A DNA stretch of 64,000 bases from Leucaena leucocephala (GCA_037074615.1 CM073560.1:2487501-2551500); one strand, 5' to 3'. Counted from the first letter of the stretch, positions 1-12,981 are shown. Notes: generated from the sequence alone by a model not told the origin. Program-made: numbers and translations.

Positions 1-254
1 TTAATTCTCTACAGTAAAATTCCTTCTTTCATCTTCCATGCATCTCCATTCTTTTCTGTAAATCATTTCCATTATTCTTTCTTCATCATATCACAATGAT
101 ATATCATTATTCTCCTCCATGAACTGTTGTGTGAGAGATGTGCCAACCTTCTTTAGTAATCGCATCAACAATTTTAGCAGCGAAAATAGCATAGCATCAC
201 TTCACTTCACTTGCTTGAAATTGTAGCATCATCTCTGTAATCCAGATCATAAGC

Positions 255-3200
255 TCAAGCAGTCCAATCTTCATCGCTTTCATCCATTTGCTAAGTAAAA
301 GAGTCATGAGAGCAAATTAGTATAACAGAAAGATGAGCTTGGCATATGAGATTCTTATGCTCTTCAAATATGTGTCATCAGATTATTCAATAAAAATATA
401 TGTTCATGAATTTAACGACACTAGAACACTGAATTTAAGTTTTGTGCTTGTAATTTTCAAAACCTGGGTTTATGTCTTTGAATGTTAATGGACGAGACAA
501 GGACAATACCTCTGAATCACTTGAAACTTCTTCGATGTCATCAACTTCATCTTCAACCTACATTTTATTGGTACAATGTCAAATTACTTGAGGGGAGAAA
601 AACATCAGTAAGATTTACTGCAAATTCCTTATTCGAAGTAAAGCTTCTTGATTGGATAGTGCCAGGGACCAAGTCGTCAGCAAATTATTCGTCCTCTTAA
701 CTTAATAAAGCATTATGAAATGAATAAAGAACAATCATAAGAAACCGCTAAAGAAATCAGTACCAAACCCATACCACATCAAGAAACCTCTAGACTTTTG
801 AGAACAAGAAAAACATACCTTCCGTTTTTTACCCTTCGTGGCCTTGTTTCCACCTACAAAATCGAAAACATGACAAGCAAAACCTGCCAAAGCTTCATAA
901 ATGCAATGTCTTTTTTATCAATACAGAAGTTTTAAATCATAAAGTTTTAGATACGTCAAAAACATAAAAAAAAAAATTCAATGCACTGGAAGGCTAGATT
1001 CAAATCTATTCACATTTTTTAGACGGATATCCATTATACAGTGCCTGTTTGGAACCTCGGTTTGAGAATCAATTATGGGGCAAAACCTCGGTTTGGAAAA
1101 TTTTCACACAAACAGCAATTTTTGTTGAGAATTGATTTTGGACAAAACCTCGGTTTGAAACCTAGGTTTTGAATAAGCTACTGAAAATAGCTTTTTCTTT
1201 GAAACCTAGGTTTTGGATTATCCAATTACTATTATACCCTTACTTTTTTTACACCCTCTCTCCTCTCTCCTCTCTATTATCTCTCCTCTCTCTTCTCTTA
1301 TCTCTCTTTTTCTCTCTCTTCTCTCCTCTCTTATCTCTCTTTTTCTCTCTCCTCTCTCCTCTCTACACTCTCTTCTCTCTCATCTTTCTTCTCTATCATC
1401 TTTCATCTCTCTTACTTTTAATCATATCATACCCTTTTTAGTAATTTACCAATATAAAAAGTGATTCTACTACTAATCATCCAAACATCTTTATTCCCAA
1501 AATCTATTCTTCCCAAAATCTATTCTACCCAAAATCTATTCTCCAGAATCTATTCTTCCCATAATCTATTCTCCAAAAGCTAATCCAAACACACCCACAG
1601 TCATGAACATATCGCATAAAGCACTAGTTTCTTGTCTTGAACTGGAGATTTGAAGGCAGATGTTCCATCAGAAACAAGTTTTTACTGCCTTTGACACTGC
1701 CAACATAACAGGACTTCAATCCGTTGATCAAGTACAACGTCAAATCTTAAACGGATCTACAGTTCCTCTTCCAAATATAATATCCAAATTAAAAGTTTAT
1801 TAAACACTTGATGACTCAATAATGCTGCCATAAGCAAGAGTTGTCTACATCCATGAATTCTAAAAATTCAACACTTATGCATTATATAGACCTTGAGAAA
1901 CGTGCTGCATTGTTGACAACTTGTGCACAGTGCAAATAGCAACGGATTTTATATTTTATATTAATCTAAGTTTTTTTTTTTAAATTAATTGTCCCACAAA
2001 CATTTAGATGGAAGAGAGGGAGAGAATGGTAACCAGAATCATCGTCCTCACTCTTTTTTACTCTTTTCTTGGACCCATCCTGCAACAAAAGCCAAAAAGA
2101 CCTCAGCTTGTATTCTAACTTAAAGGAAAACTTATCCCCAGACAACGTGAAAGAGATTCAGAAAACTAAGAAGAAGAACCAGATCTAAATTCCGTTTTGA
2201 ACCAGCATCCTGCAACTTTTTGGTGGAAACTGGAAAACATCATTAACTTTAATTAACCAATTTACATAATATAACTACCCAAAAATGTATAAACTAACTA
2301 CCTTTTGATGTTGAAAGTTTCTTTGGGGTTCTTGGAGCCTTCTGAAAATGGATGAGTTTAAAGAATCAATCAATCTGACCAATATCTAGATGTACCGAGC
2401 AGAATATCAAATTTCTGTCAATAGAAAGCAAGACATTCTGAACGAAGCACTTAGGTTGTCATACTGACAGAAGATATACATTCATGATCTACTTTTCTCC
2501 TGCTTGAAAGGTCCAATAAGAGAAATAAACAAATTATAGTAAATTCAAGTTTGAAGATTATGATTTTGCACAATTAAGCTATATAGGGTGATTTACAACA
2601 TCCCAGACTGAGACACAGAACAATAGTCCCTTGTTTTCTTTTCTTATATCTCTTTAAAGCTCTACATTTTAGTTATACCGTTCAAAAGATTGATCCATGT
2701 TCCAAGACTGGCTGGTACACGATATTTGTAGATGTCCATATTTTTAACACTTATCTGCATTTTGTTCCCATGCCAAAATTTAAAGAAAAAGCTTACCTTT
2801 TCTTCCACCTTTTTGAATAATGCGGATAAAGTAGCTTGGACGAATGAACCACGATTACTGCTTGAAACTTCCTTGGTTGCAGATGTTGAAGAAACTTGAG
2901 AGGCTTTTTTAGATACAGATCCTGAAGCACACTTCATATTTTCCTTAGGGGGCTGAATTTCTTCTACAGCATCCTCATGAACATCACCAATCACCATGTA
3001 TGGACTTTCTTTCTGTACCATTGAATTAAGGGACATAACATATAGGATGCAAGTTAAATATATACTGTATGTTGTTCAATGAAGTTATAAAATTCTAGGT
3101 CAATCGGGTATCAACAACATCAAACTCCAATGGGGGGATAATGAAGATTAACACTGCTAGTGAACTAATTATAAGGATATTTATGATATTATGATCATTA

Positions 3201-5713
3201 GCAGCAGTATTAACTTACTTTTTCTTCATGTTCAGAGAGATCTGGGCTGCTTTCAGGAGATTCATCACTAGAAGCATCTGCAAATCTACACCAATAAGAA
3301 AAGTTTAATGAATGACCTTTTAAGTTTAAATCGCTGGTGGCATAAAATTTAACTGCAAACAGACAATGTTATACACTTTGAAGTTTAGTCATGTGTTAAC
3401 TTGTTGCGCGCACGCACAGACACACATCCTATACTCATATCTAAAAAGATTAGAGATTGCACATCCTGTATCGTGTTATACCCAATAAACATACTTATTA
3501 CAGTGCTTCTTAGCTCAACACTTAAATATAAGTTAATATTGAGCAAAATACTGAGTTTCTTCGGAAATAATTATTTCTTCAGTTGTCACAACTTCCGGGC
3601 ATGAAGGCACAGTTTCAACGTGATCTTGTAAAGAAGAGGAGGCTAATACTTGTATGATTTTCTTGGGGTTCTCTCTGAGCGTCGAACTGGAACAACTTCC
3701 TTTGTATCTTTTGTATTGTTTTCACTTTCAGATAAATCATCCTCAGTGGGGGTCTTTGGTGACTGTTTCTCAGCACATTGCATACTGTTTTTGGGAACAC
3801 CTTGATTAACTACAGACGCAGCACCTACACCACCTTCAAAGTCATATTCAGCTGGTTGTCCCTGAAATGTATAGTTAAATCACAAAGGATACTTCATTCT
3901 CTCACAAAGCCGAACAAGAAAAGTAAAAGTTGCAAGTAAGGACTAACATTTTAAAATGCACTGACCTCATACAATTCCTTGGGAAATTCAAGTCTGGCTT
4001 CTTCTGGGTTCTCATCTTTTGTCCCAATCCACCATACCTCCGAAAATACAATCTGGTATATTCAAGATATTGCCAATAATGAATGTAAGTATAAATGACC
4101 GAATTCCCTATTCTAGAAGATAGAAATTTGGAATTGAAGAAGCAAAAAGAGATGCATGCTATTTTTAGTCCTTGACTAATAAAGTCACAAGAGGAAAATG
4201 AAAGAATGGTTACTGTCGCTAAACCTAAACAGGAATATGATACAGGGGAGAAAGGCTAGATAAAACATAGGTTCAAGGCCTATCACAAGCATATGTGTGA
4301 ACATTACAATTAAAGCACAAACTTTAAAAGAAGAAAAAGAAATTTCAAGAATCTTTGTAGGCAAACTACTTCATAGATTCTCAAAAGAACAAGAACAGGC
4401 CTTTAGCTAACTCCACTTACAAAATTTAGTGCAGATGCTTCAGTATACCTTTAGATGGATGTGACAGGGTTTTTTAAATACAATGGCTAAATTCAATAGG
4501 GCTTGTTAGCTATTATTCAGGTCCAGCTTTATGATTTTTGCAACACAGTAGTCACCCTTGAAGTCAAGGGCTTTATAGGTTGAAGTATTGTTAGGCATAC
4601 CATGAACGCAGAAGAAGTGGAGTTGGTTAATAACATCATAGCAGTTAAGGGAGTGAGCTGAAATTCTAACTAACCCTGATATAGCCATAAAACAGATCAT
4701 TCTTGAATGTTGTGTGTACTGATGGAATCAGATTTCGAAGTCTCTCTTGTTCTCTATTTTCCAATCATCATATTCTCTTATCAACTATTGTCTAACTAGT
4801 TCCATTACAATTGACACATCAATCAGAAGTATATTGTTGCTTAGCTCTAATTTAGGTCCCAAAACAAAATGTAAATAACTAGGAGGGGGAAAACCAACCA
4901 TATTGTCAAAATAATCCTCGCACATAGCATTCTTTCCACCTCTAGAGAACTGCAAAGTCAGGTATCTGTTCTTTGGATATACTATAGTCCCAAATAACTT
5001 CATTTGGCCCTGAAAAGGAAAAGGCAGAAATATATTACAACATAAAATTACATATTGCGAGAATCCACCATAACCAGTCAAAACTCCATACTTCATAGGT
5101 TCACAAGTTTGAAAAATGCTCCAAAATAAGTGACAGCATGTAAACAATTGAACATAAAATTACACTTGCAGAAAGTCCTCAAATGTGTCAGTCAATTCCC
5201 ATGCAACTATTTTCTTTTTAGGTTCACTAATTATTAATATATAATGATCACTTAGAATCCACAACATAGCACATATATAAATCAAAACCAAAAGAGCGGG
5301 ACAAACAAAGAAATGAAGAACCTGAGGGAAATCGAGGTAGAGAATGAAGAACATATATAAATCAAAACCTCAAGAGCGGGTCAAACAAAGAAATGAATAA
5401 CCTGAGGAAAGTCGAGGTAGAGAATGGGGTTTTTAGTTCCCAAATCCTTAAGTTCGCCAATCTTTCCACCGCCGACGGGGGCAATGAGTCCCGGAAAGGA
5501 GAACAAGTACCTGTTCTTTCTCTGAGATTTCCTGAGAATGTCTGAGCCGTGATGCTTAACCACGGTCTTGGAAGGCTTGAGATAAACATGGCTCTTCGCG
5601 GGCGTCTCAGAGAGTATGCCGTTAGAAAAGGCCAAACCTTTGAGCCTCTTGCGCTCTATCGCTTCCGGGTTTTGCTCCCCGCTTGCTCCCCCCTTCTTCG
5701 CTGCACGCACCAT
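255..5713 (-). CDS. RHL1: RHL1, DNA topoisomerase VI accessory protein, 10 exons
   Basis: ROOT HAIRLESS 1 orthologue, a nuclear subunit of the plant topoisomerase VI complex needed for endoreduplication. Exons in reading order: 5402-5713, 4899-5009, 3966-4052, 3650-3861, 3219-3285, 2797-3012, 2302-2341, 819-853, 510-557, 255-290. All junctions are GT-AG. The exons sum to 1164 nt and give one open frame of 387 aa, near the family's usual length of about 355. The start MVRAAKKGG matches the family N-terminus. Conserved blocks are RKSQRKNRYLFSFPGL, KNPILYLDFPQ, GTIVYPKNRYLTLQFSRGG and VWWIGTKDENPEEARLEFP. The middle is acidic and serine-rich, followed by SFVQATLSALFKK and a basic patch. The last exon ends DESDEDWTA before TGA at 255-257. 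An apparent TAG in exon 4 is removed by splicing at 3650/3649 to 3285. The small 3' exons are the least certain part. An 80-bp tandem duplication covers the first donor site. Confidence 0.9.
1041..1600 (+). repeat. MITE copy A, with internal CT-rich tract
   Basis: A short non-coding element lying in an intron of RHL1. It begins near GCCTGTTTGGAACC and ends near CTAATCCAAACACACCC, so the termini are imperfect inverted repeats of the GGxxTGTTTGGA type. The interior holds repeated 'cctcggtttg/cctaggtttt' words and a tract of CT repeats at about 1255-1412. The reverse complement of 32313-32763 matches it over several hundred bases, including the CT tract and the following AATTTACCAATATAAAAAG. The transposon superfamily is not certain; hAT-like or Harbinger-like are both possible. 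An ACAGT flanks both ends and could be part of a target-site duplication. Confidence 0.7.
5271..5430. repeat. 80-bp tandem duplication spanning the RHL1 exon 1 donor site
   Basis: Bases 5271-5350 and 5351-5430 are direct repeats with about ten differences. Both begin ACATATATAAATCAAAAC. The second unit (higher coordinate, upstream for the gene) contains the end of RHL1 exon 1 and its splice donor at 5402/5401. The first unit carries a copy of the same donor 80 bp further into intron 1 (CTCAG|GTTCTTC at 5321). Use of that donor would add 80 nt and shift the frame. Confidence 0.85.
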
Positions 5714-6044
5714 TACGATGACTACTATCTCCTCGCTCAACTCCGAACTGGAGCGGAGACATTTTCAGATTCTCCTATTTAGATCGCCTGAAGTAGCAGT
5801 CTCAAAGTGCCACTGAATAAGGGGATTTTCTGCCGTTCGATGGATCGAACGGAACATATTTCAACACGTCTTCAGAGCAGCATCATTGATGAAAAACGGT
5901 GCGTTTCGTTATACCAATGAGTTGTGTTTCGAGTGCTAAGATGCAACAATGGTCCAGAAAATTCCTGGAAATACTCTTTTCTCTGCAAATCGTTGGATTT
6001 TTGCCACTCGGAGCTCGCCGTGCTCGGGCTTCATCGCCTCGGCC
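5714..6044. promoter_or_regulatory. Intergenic region between divergent RHL1 and PPR copy 1
   Basis: 331 bp separate the RHL1 start codon from the start of the divergently oriented PPR copy, so both promoters must lie here or overlap the genes. The sequence at 5841-5910 (GATCGAACGG, ACACGTCTTC, AAACGGTGCGTT) recurs upstream of PPR copy 3 at 17188-17250, which shows that the PPR duplication unit carried its upstream region. No clear TATA box was identified. Confidence 0.5.
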
Positions 6045-7657
6045 ATGACTCAGCGTTTTTTATTAGGTTCATTTTCAAGGTATGCATCTCCTAAAGTTGC
6101 TCACTTTCTTCCATAATCCTCGTCTTTCATGCTTCTCTCTTTTCCTTATTCCAAGATCGTTGCTCATTCCCAAACCCCAAATGTGAATAATGTCGACGAC
6201 ACTGTCGCATCATTCCATTGGCTACTCCGTATGCGTCCCCCGCCTGCGATAATAGAAGTTAATAAGCTTTTAACATCAATTGTCAAGAGTGAACATTATC
6301 GCACTGCTATCTCACTTTTTGCCCAAGTGGAGTTCATGGGATTGACACCTTCTGTAGTTACACTGAACATCTTGATCAATTGTTACTGCCATGTGGGTCA
6401 GATGAATTATGCTTTCTCGATATTGGGGAGGATTCTCAAGATGGGCCACATACCATAACTTTCAATACTTTATTAAGAGGGTTCTGTATTAATAACAAGG
6501 TTGGGGAAGGACTGGATTTTTATGACAGTGTAATGGCCAAAGGATTTCAATTCAATGAAGTTAGTTATGGAATACCCATCAATGGACTATGTAAAATAGG
6601 AAAAATAAGGTCCGCCATTAAATTGGTTCAAATTATAGGGAGGAAGGGAATTAAATCTGATCTAGTAATTTACAATACTATCGCTGATAGTCTTTGCAAA
6701 TGTGGATATATTATTGAGGCCCGTCAGTTGTTTTCTGAAATGATTGATCAATGAACGTTGCCTTGTAGTGCCACTTATAGCTCTCTAATTCATGGTTATT
6801 GCAAGATGGGGCAGTGGAAAGAAGCTACGCAATTGTTTCATGAAATGGTATTGAAAGACATCAAACCTGATATTTATACCTTTACTATATTTGTTGATGC
6901 ATTTTGTAAAGGAGGAAGAATTATAGAAGCTCAAACAGTGCTTGCTAGGATGATGAAATGTGGTGAGAGACCTAATGTGGTAACTTACAATTCTCTAATG
7001 GAAGGATATTGTTTGATGAATAATGTGAGTGAGTCAAAGGATGTATTCAATAAGATGGTTCAAAGTGGTTTGGTAGCTACTGTAGTTAGTTACAATATCT
7101 TGATCAACAGATTTTGTAAGATTAAAATGGTGGATACAGCTTTAGATCTCTTAAGAGAAATGTGCTCCAAAAGATTGGTTCCTGATGTGAGAACTTACAA
7201 GTCTCTTATTAATGGCTTGTGCAAATCAGGTAGAATGTCATATGTGCAAGATCTTGTTTATGAGATGTAAGAAAGTGGTCAGGCCCTTAATAGAGTCACT
7301 TAAAATATTTTATTGGATGCATTTTGCAAGAGTCGAAATCTTGACCAGGAGATTGTATTATTTAGGCAAATGGTTGCCCAGAGAATTCAACCTGATATGT
7401 GTGCATATAATATACTTATTGATGATTTGTGTAAAGGTGGTAGACTAAATGATGCTCTAGAGATTTTTCAATATCTTATGATCCAAGACTGTCATCTAGA
7501 TGTCTACACATACACCACTATGATCAATGGGCTTCGTAGAAAAGGCTTGTTTGATGAAGCTATGGCCTTGCTTCCAAAAATGAGAGCAAATGGTTATCTC
7601 CCTAATGCTGGGACATATAAGACACTTATTCAGGCTCTAGAAGTAAGAACCACATAA
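6045..7657 (+). pseudogene. Rf-like PPR pseudogene, copy 1
   Basis: A P-class pentatricopeptide repeat gene of the Restorer-of-fertility-like type; intact members are mitochondrial RNA-binding proteins. It opens MTQRFLLGSFSRYASPK, which resembles a targeting presequence. Tandem 35-aa repeats follow, with the typical cores VVTYNSLMEGYC, YNILIDDLCKGGRLNDA and YTYTTMINGL. Visible lesions against copy 3 are a TAA at 6114, a roughly 7-nt deletion near 6456 that shifts frame, a TGA at 6752, and TAA codons at 7268 and 7301. The frame then stays open to a stop at 7655-7657. There are no introns. The lesions sit at different sites from those in copy 3, so the copies decayed independently. With five lesions in one exon, sequencing error is an unlikely explanation. 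Confidence 0.9.
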
Positions 7658-9242
7658 AAAGTTCATTAGACTGTTGAGGTAGATTTCTAGTTTCTTTCTG
7701 AAGGAAGCATGGTCAATTTTAGAATAATATTTTTTGCAGTATAGTAATGTAATGATGATTTGTCCCCTTATCAGATACTCCATCTATTACTTTGAAATTG
7801 TTATATGGATGTGATGTCAGAGAGTTTTCATTTAATTTCTGTTTAAATATATAAAATTCCATGAATTATCTCATCAATTAAAATTCTTTAATAGATAACT
7901 TGTTCACTAATAACATTGTTTTAAAAGTTGACCAAAAATAATAGTTGTTGATCAAAAATAATAGTTAAATCGAAATTCATGGAAGGCAGCTGACTAGTTG
8001 TAATCTTCTTCAAGATGAAGCAGGTATTTATTTCGCTTAAGGTTCAGTTTGTTTAAAATTAAAAAAAATGATTTTAATTGAGCTAAATATGAGGGTTTCA
8101 GTCCCCTAGTAACATAAGGTTTTTGTTGAAAAAATAAATATTTTTAACTTATTTTGAATAAGTTTATTCTTGTAATATTGTTTTTAGCGTTATTTTGTTA
8201 AAACCCGTAATATTCATCTAGTCCTTAATACTTGATTTAATTAAAGAGTTAATATTATTTTTAAATATAAGACATATTTTTTATATTTATCAATATTTTT
8301 TTAAACTATGTATATTGATACTCTCTTAACAATAATCATGGAAGAGAATGAGGGAGTGAGTTAAAAAGATAATTGTAATATTTTAAAAAAAAATATATCA
8401 TATTAATTAATTTAATTAATTTATTTAATATTATTAAATTAGTTAAATATATATTATAATAAGGATAAGAGGTATATTTTAATTTTTAGTTAAATTTATT
8501 GATTGGAAGAGTTAGTACTTGGCTTAGACGATAGTCTAAAATAACTTCAAGGTTTATTACTGTAGTGCTGTAGAACCATATGACGACAATTTTTTTTTTC
8601 AATAAAATGACAATTATATTAATATGAAAGAAGACTAGAGTTTACAATAATTATCAACATGCGTTGAGTAGAAAGGGTTTTGACTTTTTAAATATAAAAT
8701 TTTTAGTTGGAGTTTTTATGAACTAGACGTATTTAACCCATTGGTGCTTCTTGTTAATTCACTGCATTTCTACCTCTAGGCAAAACTCTGTCTGAAATAC
8801 GTTTTCTTAGAGTGGAATATTGCAGGCGTGATTGTAGCTCTCTAGTTCTCTTGCTACTGTGGTTTTGGTTCGGGTTCTCAACATTTATTGGAGTAGCAGC
8901 AATTGTTGTCCGTAATGCATTGTTGAGAAATTGCAGAGTATTTGTGTTAAGCATGTGAATGCATTTTGAAGATTAAAGAACTCACTAGAATTAATCTTTT
9001 CTTTATAGTTTTAAATAGTAACTCAAACTCTAAATTTTATAATGATGTAATTCAGTCCCAATAATTTTAATTATTTAAACTTTAGTTCTTGAATTTTACG
9101 AATTATATAATTTTATTTTTTAAAATATAAAAATTAATATTTTAAATGATTAAATTATAGAGAGTGAGTTAGATCGAGTTAAAGTTTAAGAATTAAATTA
9201 TAATTAAATTAAAAATATAAGAACCGAGTTGTACTGGGTTAA
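7658..9242. other. 3' flank of PPR copy 1, no gene seen
   Basis: AT-rich DNA without a supportable gene. The part at about 8750-8945 resembles 19660-19830 downstream of PPR copy 3 (shared words include CTTCTCTTGCTACT-like and AATGCATTRTTGAGAAAT), so the duplication extended at least 1.3 kb past the PPR stop. Confidence 0.5.
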
Positions 9243-9562
9243 GGGCCTATTTGGTTTAATTTCTAGAGAAAAAATTATGAGGAAAAAGTGATTCAGGAGA
9301 ATAGTTTCTGGAAAAGAACTTTTAGAAGAGAAGTGATTATAAAGAAATAAGTGTTTGGATAGTTATTACTAGTATAATTTTTTTATAGGTAAAACTCTGG
9401 CCAACTAAAAGTTATTCCTATAAATTTATCCGAAATTATAATTTATTCCACAGACTCTTATATACATCTCATAGATATTTATTTAATTTTTGGTTCAGAC
9501 TATAATTTTGGCTAAAAGTATTTGTGAAATTATAGTTTCAAAAAAAAATCAAACATGTACTA
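9243..9562 (-). repeat. MITE copy C, without the CT tract
   Basis: It starts GGGCCTATTTGGTTTAA and ends AATCAAACATGTAC. The segment AAATAAGTGTTTGGATAGTT and the following TATAATTTTTTTATAGGTAAA match copy B at about 32400-32455, so it belongs to the same family, but the CT/GA tract is missing. The strand is given by convention relative to copy A. Confidence 0.55.
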
Positions 9563-9770
9563 AAATTTATATAATGAATTATATAATCAAATAAAAACTA
9601 AATAAAAAGATTAATTTCCCCGAACTTGTGGGCTAAAGATTGAGTTTTTACTTGGTCGGCATTTTTCTTTGATGAAACCAGTAGTTTTTTTTTTTAAATT
9701 TTTTTTCTTATACCGTTATGTAATTACATTTTATTCTTATGATAAATAACCTTTATTTGACTTTTTGTTT

Positions 9771-9953
9771 TTTTGTTGCCCACCCGGTTCACCGGAGCTT
9801 TGCCCCGACTACATCCGGATCCGACCCGCGTCGCGCACCTGGCTGTGGTGGGTGAGTCTCCCAACGGGGATTTTCTGCATTCGCCAAGGCTCGAACTCGA
9901 GACCTCGCTTAAGCGATACCGAGCCGCTTACCACTCGGACCAACCCCGTTGGT
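9771..9953 (-). mobile_element. tRNA-derived SINE, copy 1
   Basis: A non-coding retroposon of about 180 bp on the minus strand. Read from 9953 downwards it begins ACCAACGGGGTTGGTCCGAG, with a box A-like TGGTCCGAGTGG and a box B-like GAGTTCGAGCC, the internal Pol III promoter of a tRNA head. It ends in GGTGAACCGGGTGGGCAAC followed by an A-rich tail (T-rich on the plus strand). The target-site duplication ACCTTTATTTGAC is perfect at 9749-9761 and 9954-9966. Copies 2 and 3 share almost the whole body. Confidence 0.88.
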
Positions 9954-9966
9954 ACCTTTATTTGAC

Positions 9967-11760
9967 ATTTTGTTCATACTATACGACTGATCATCAACTT
10001 ATCAACTTTGAAGGGGTAAAACAAAAGGGTTATTAATTATGGCATATAATTTGCCCTTCAATTTTAAAAATCAAAACCCCTGTACTTTGGAGCTTCTTAT
10101 TCATTTTATTAATGAAAAATACCAAATTAATAGAAATCACCTTCAGTTTTTTACCCAACAAAAAAGCCTACCTTAGTGTCAAAATATTCCTTACACGTCG
10201 CATGGAATAAGATTAGTCTCAACTCTCAAATAACTACCTATTATACTTAGGTTCAACTGATAAATAGGTGATATATACGATTATTTATAATATGTTCAAT
10301 TTTTAAGAAGTATCATTTTATTATAGTTCCAATTATGAAATTTGGGAGGCATCATAACTCTTAGATACTTAAATTTATACTTGAGGGTAATAGACTACTC
10401 GCCTTACCTGATATTAGTATTGTTTAAGAGGAAACAAAACTACAACCTATTCTTAAATTGTAGGTGAACCCAATATTTTTTTAAAAATTTTGTACCAAAA
10501 AAAACTCTCAAATAACTTTCATTAGGCTCCGAATAAAGAGAAAGAGAAAATAAATTAACATGAAATGAAATCCAACGTAATCCCCAGTTGCCAATGTGGA
10601 GGCATACATGATTTTAGGCTATTGATTTATGTTATTTATTAAAATTATTATGGGTATATTAAACCTATGATTTGTGAAAAAAATTCCAAGTTAATAATAT
10701 ATTAATAATATAATCTTACTTTCTTATGTTTTGAATTTTTTAAAATTTCTATATATACTTATATACTAAACTTCATCTCATATCATAAAATTATTTTAAA
10801 AACAAATTATTGATGAAGTGATAAACAAAAAAAAAAATTGAACTAACTATACATAGTATGTGTAAAAGAAAATTGGTGGGATATAGGATAAGGGGTTAAT
10901 TAAAATTTAATTAAGATATCTAGAATTATTCATATTAAATAAGGATATTTATTCATTAGAATTAGGATTTATTAATTTATTTATCTTTTTAATATTTTGT
11001 ATTATCTCAATAAAATATGATATCTATGTTATCCTATAATTTAAAATTTTAAGATAATCTTTTAATATTAGGATTTGATTTAAATTTGAATTATTGTTAT
11101 TTTATTATTCCTATTACTATAGAATGGAACTAAAATTCTCAGTTGTATTAAGCCTAAAGTTAGTATTGAATAAGAATTCCTCTTTCCCGACCTACTCGCT
11201 CTCTCTTCTTAATTATACTTTTTTTTTTCCAATTTTTAATTTCGTAGCAATGCGTTTTTATTTTCTAATTAAAATTTTAATTTTTTTTCTATTAATTATT
11301 GTACCATTAACCCGTTCTAGTGCCATTAGTCCTTCTTATCTGTCCTCCTCACAGTTGTCACTATAGGATCAGCGCGTGCCATACTAATCACCAGCGCCCC
11401 GTTTCATTAAATCAGAGAAACATCTTGGCCATTCATCTTATTATAATCCTGGCCGTTGATTTATTTATTGTTATTATTTTACCAAATTAAACCCTAATCC
11501 CTTTCTATCATCATCCTCGCGAACCCCATCTGCCATCTCAAGGGTCGTCGTCTTCCTTAGCTCCCATCGTTCTGACGTTCTCATTGTCTTCTTTCCTCGT
11601 TCGCCTTCTCCGTCGTTGCTGGGTGCTTGTTCTCCCTTGGCTTTGTGAAATTTAAAGGATAAACTGAAACGATTGGGCCCCATTTCCGATAACCCCTGAC
11701 AAAAAAATTAATCGGTCTCTCGCTCTCAACGTCGAATCCGGAATCCCCAATCGCAGAGAT
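9967..11760. other. AT-rich intergenic DNA
   Basis: Apart from the post-SINE segment up to about 10020, which matches PPR flank elsewhere (TTTTGTTCATACTAT), I see only AT-rich sequence. From 11450 the base composition rises and CT-rich words appear, consistent with the former 5' region of PPR copy 2, but no exon could be supported. Confidence 0.4.
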
Positions 11761-11829
11761 TCCAGCCGTCTCCATTCGAATCGCACTCTTGTGGCCTCCT
11801 CCCCTCCATTGTTCAGCTTCAGCCTTCAG

Positions 11830-12240
11830 AGTTTGTTGTGCTCGTGCCTAGTCTCCACCTATTTTGTCCGGTTTCAAGGTATGCGAGCCCCAGAATTCTC
11901 ACTTTTTCCCCATCTTCTTCATCTTTTCCGCTTCTCTCTTCCCATAATTCCCTCAATCGCAAGGCTAACCATCAATGACAGTGTTGCCGTCGTCCATTCA
12001 ATTGCGTGCTCCATATGCATCCTCCACCTTCCATAATACTAATTACTAAGCATTTAGGATCAATTGCCAAGACTAGACATCATTGCACTGCTATCTCACT
12101 TTTTGCTCAAGTAGAGTTCATGGGACCTTCTTTATGCACACTAATTGTTACTGCTATGTGGGTCAGTTGTATTCTGCTTTCTCAATATTTGGGAGGATTC
12201 TCAAAATGGGTCTTCAACCAGATATGATAACTTTGAATGG
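11830..12240 (+). pseudogene. Rf-like PPR pseudogene, copy 2, N-terminal stub
   Basis: Shifting frames match the N-terminal region of copies 1 and 3: the presequence area near 11865 (GTTTCAAGGTATGC), then LHMHPPPSIILITKHLGSIAK, ISLFAQVEFMG and, in other frames, the first repeats. The homology stops at about 12237, at the point equivalent to MGLQPDMITLN. The rest of the PPR coding region, some 430 codons, is absent. Several small indels make it untranslatable. The STIPL1 gene begins shortly downstream. Confidence 0.75.
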
Positions 12241-12981
12241 GGTGCAAGAATTAGGAGTAGAGATTGAACCATTGGCATGAAACACACTTTCATTTTATTG
12301 ATGCCATGTTAACTTCTACCCTATTAGCAATCATTATATTTTAAGGTTCTGTTGCCATTTTATAGTGATTTTCATAAACTTACATTTTTTTGGGGTTGGG
12401 CTGCCATTAAGCTGGCAATTCTGCAGTTGGAAAAGGACCAACTCGTCCTCCTTTGAGGGCAGCAGGGTCCTGAATGATTCCCCCGGGGGGTTGGTTGTGG
12501 CCACTTACTCTCCCTACTGACACATCCATCTTCTTCCTCCACTAGTCTTCTGTTCAAGTAAAATTTTTTATTCACATTAAAAAGAACAGACACGCTCACA
12601 TAATTACTGAATTAAAAAAAATCCCGATTCCCAGTCCCGAGTCCTCATTCGTATTTGAACTCGGTTTCTTTCCGTTTTTTCTCTTAATCGTTTGTAAATT
12701 AGGAGAGGTTTGAATTGCTATGTTAGCTATAGGTTAGCAAAGGGAAATTTAGAAAACCCCATCTCTTAATTTCTTGCCATTGTTCTTGTTAATTTCTTTC
12801 TGTTAATTCATGAATGATTTTATTCTATCATGCCTGATGTATTTTGTTAATGAACCTCATTTTGTTTGTCATATGAAAAACTTCAAGTGAACAAGATTTA
12901 TTTTGTCAAGTCGGAATACCCTTTGAATTTACTAATTTTTTTGGGTTATTCTTTTAACTTTTAGGTTTTCTGCCTATAAAG

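Noticed and set aside
1169..1464. Two overlapping leucine/serine-rich open frames
   Set aside because: They are translations of the CT tract of a MITE inside an RHL1 intron.
3615..3650. In-frame stop or frameshift in RHL1 exon 4
   Set aside because: A GT donor at 3649 removes it and the spliced frame continues with family-like sequence.
8754..8954. 66-codon minus-strand frame
   Set aside because: It falls in the duplicated PPR 3' flank, where the counterpart near 19700 has no matching frame.
9765..10036. Open frames with proline- and arginine-rich products
   Set aside because: They lie in the SINE and are repeated in its other copies; the element is non-coding.
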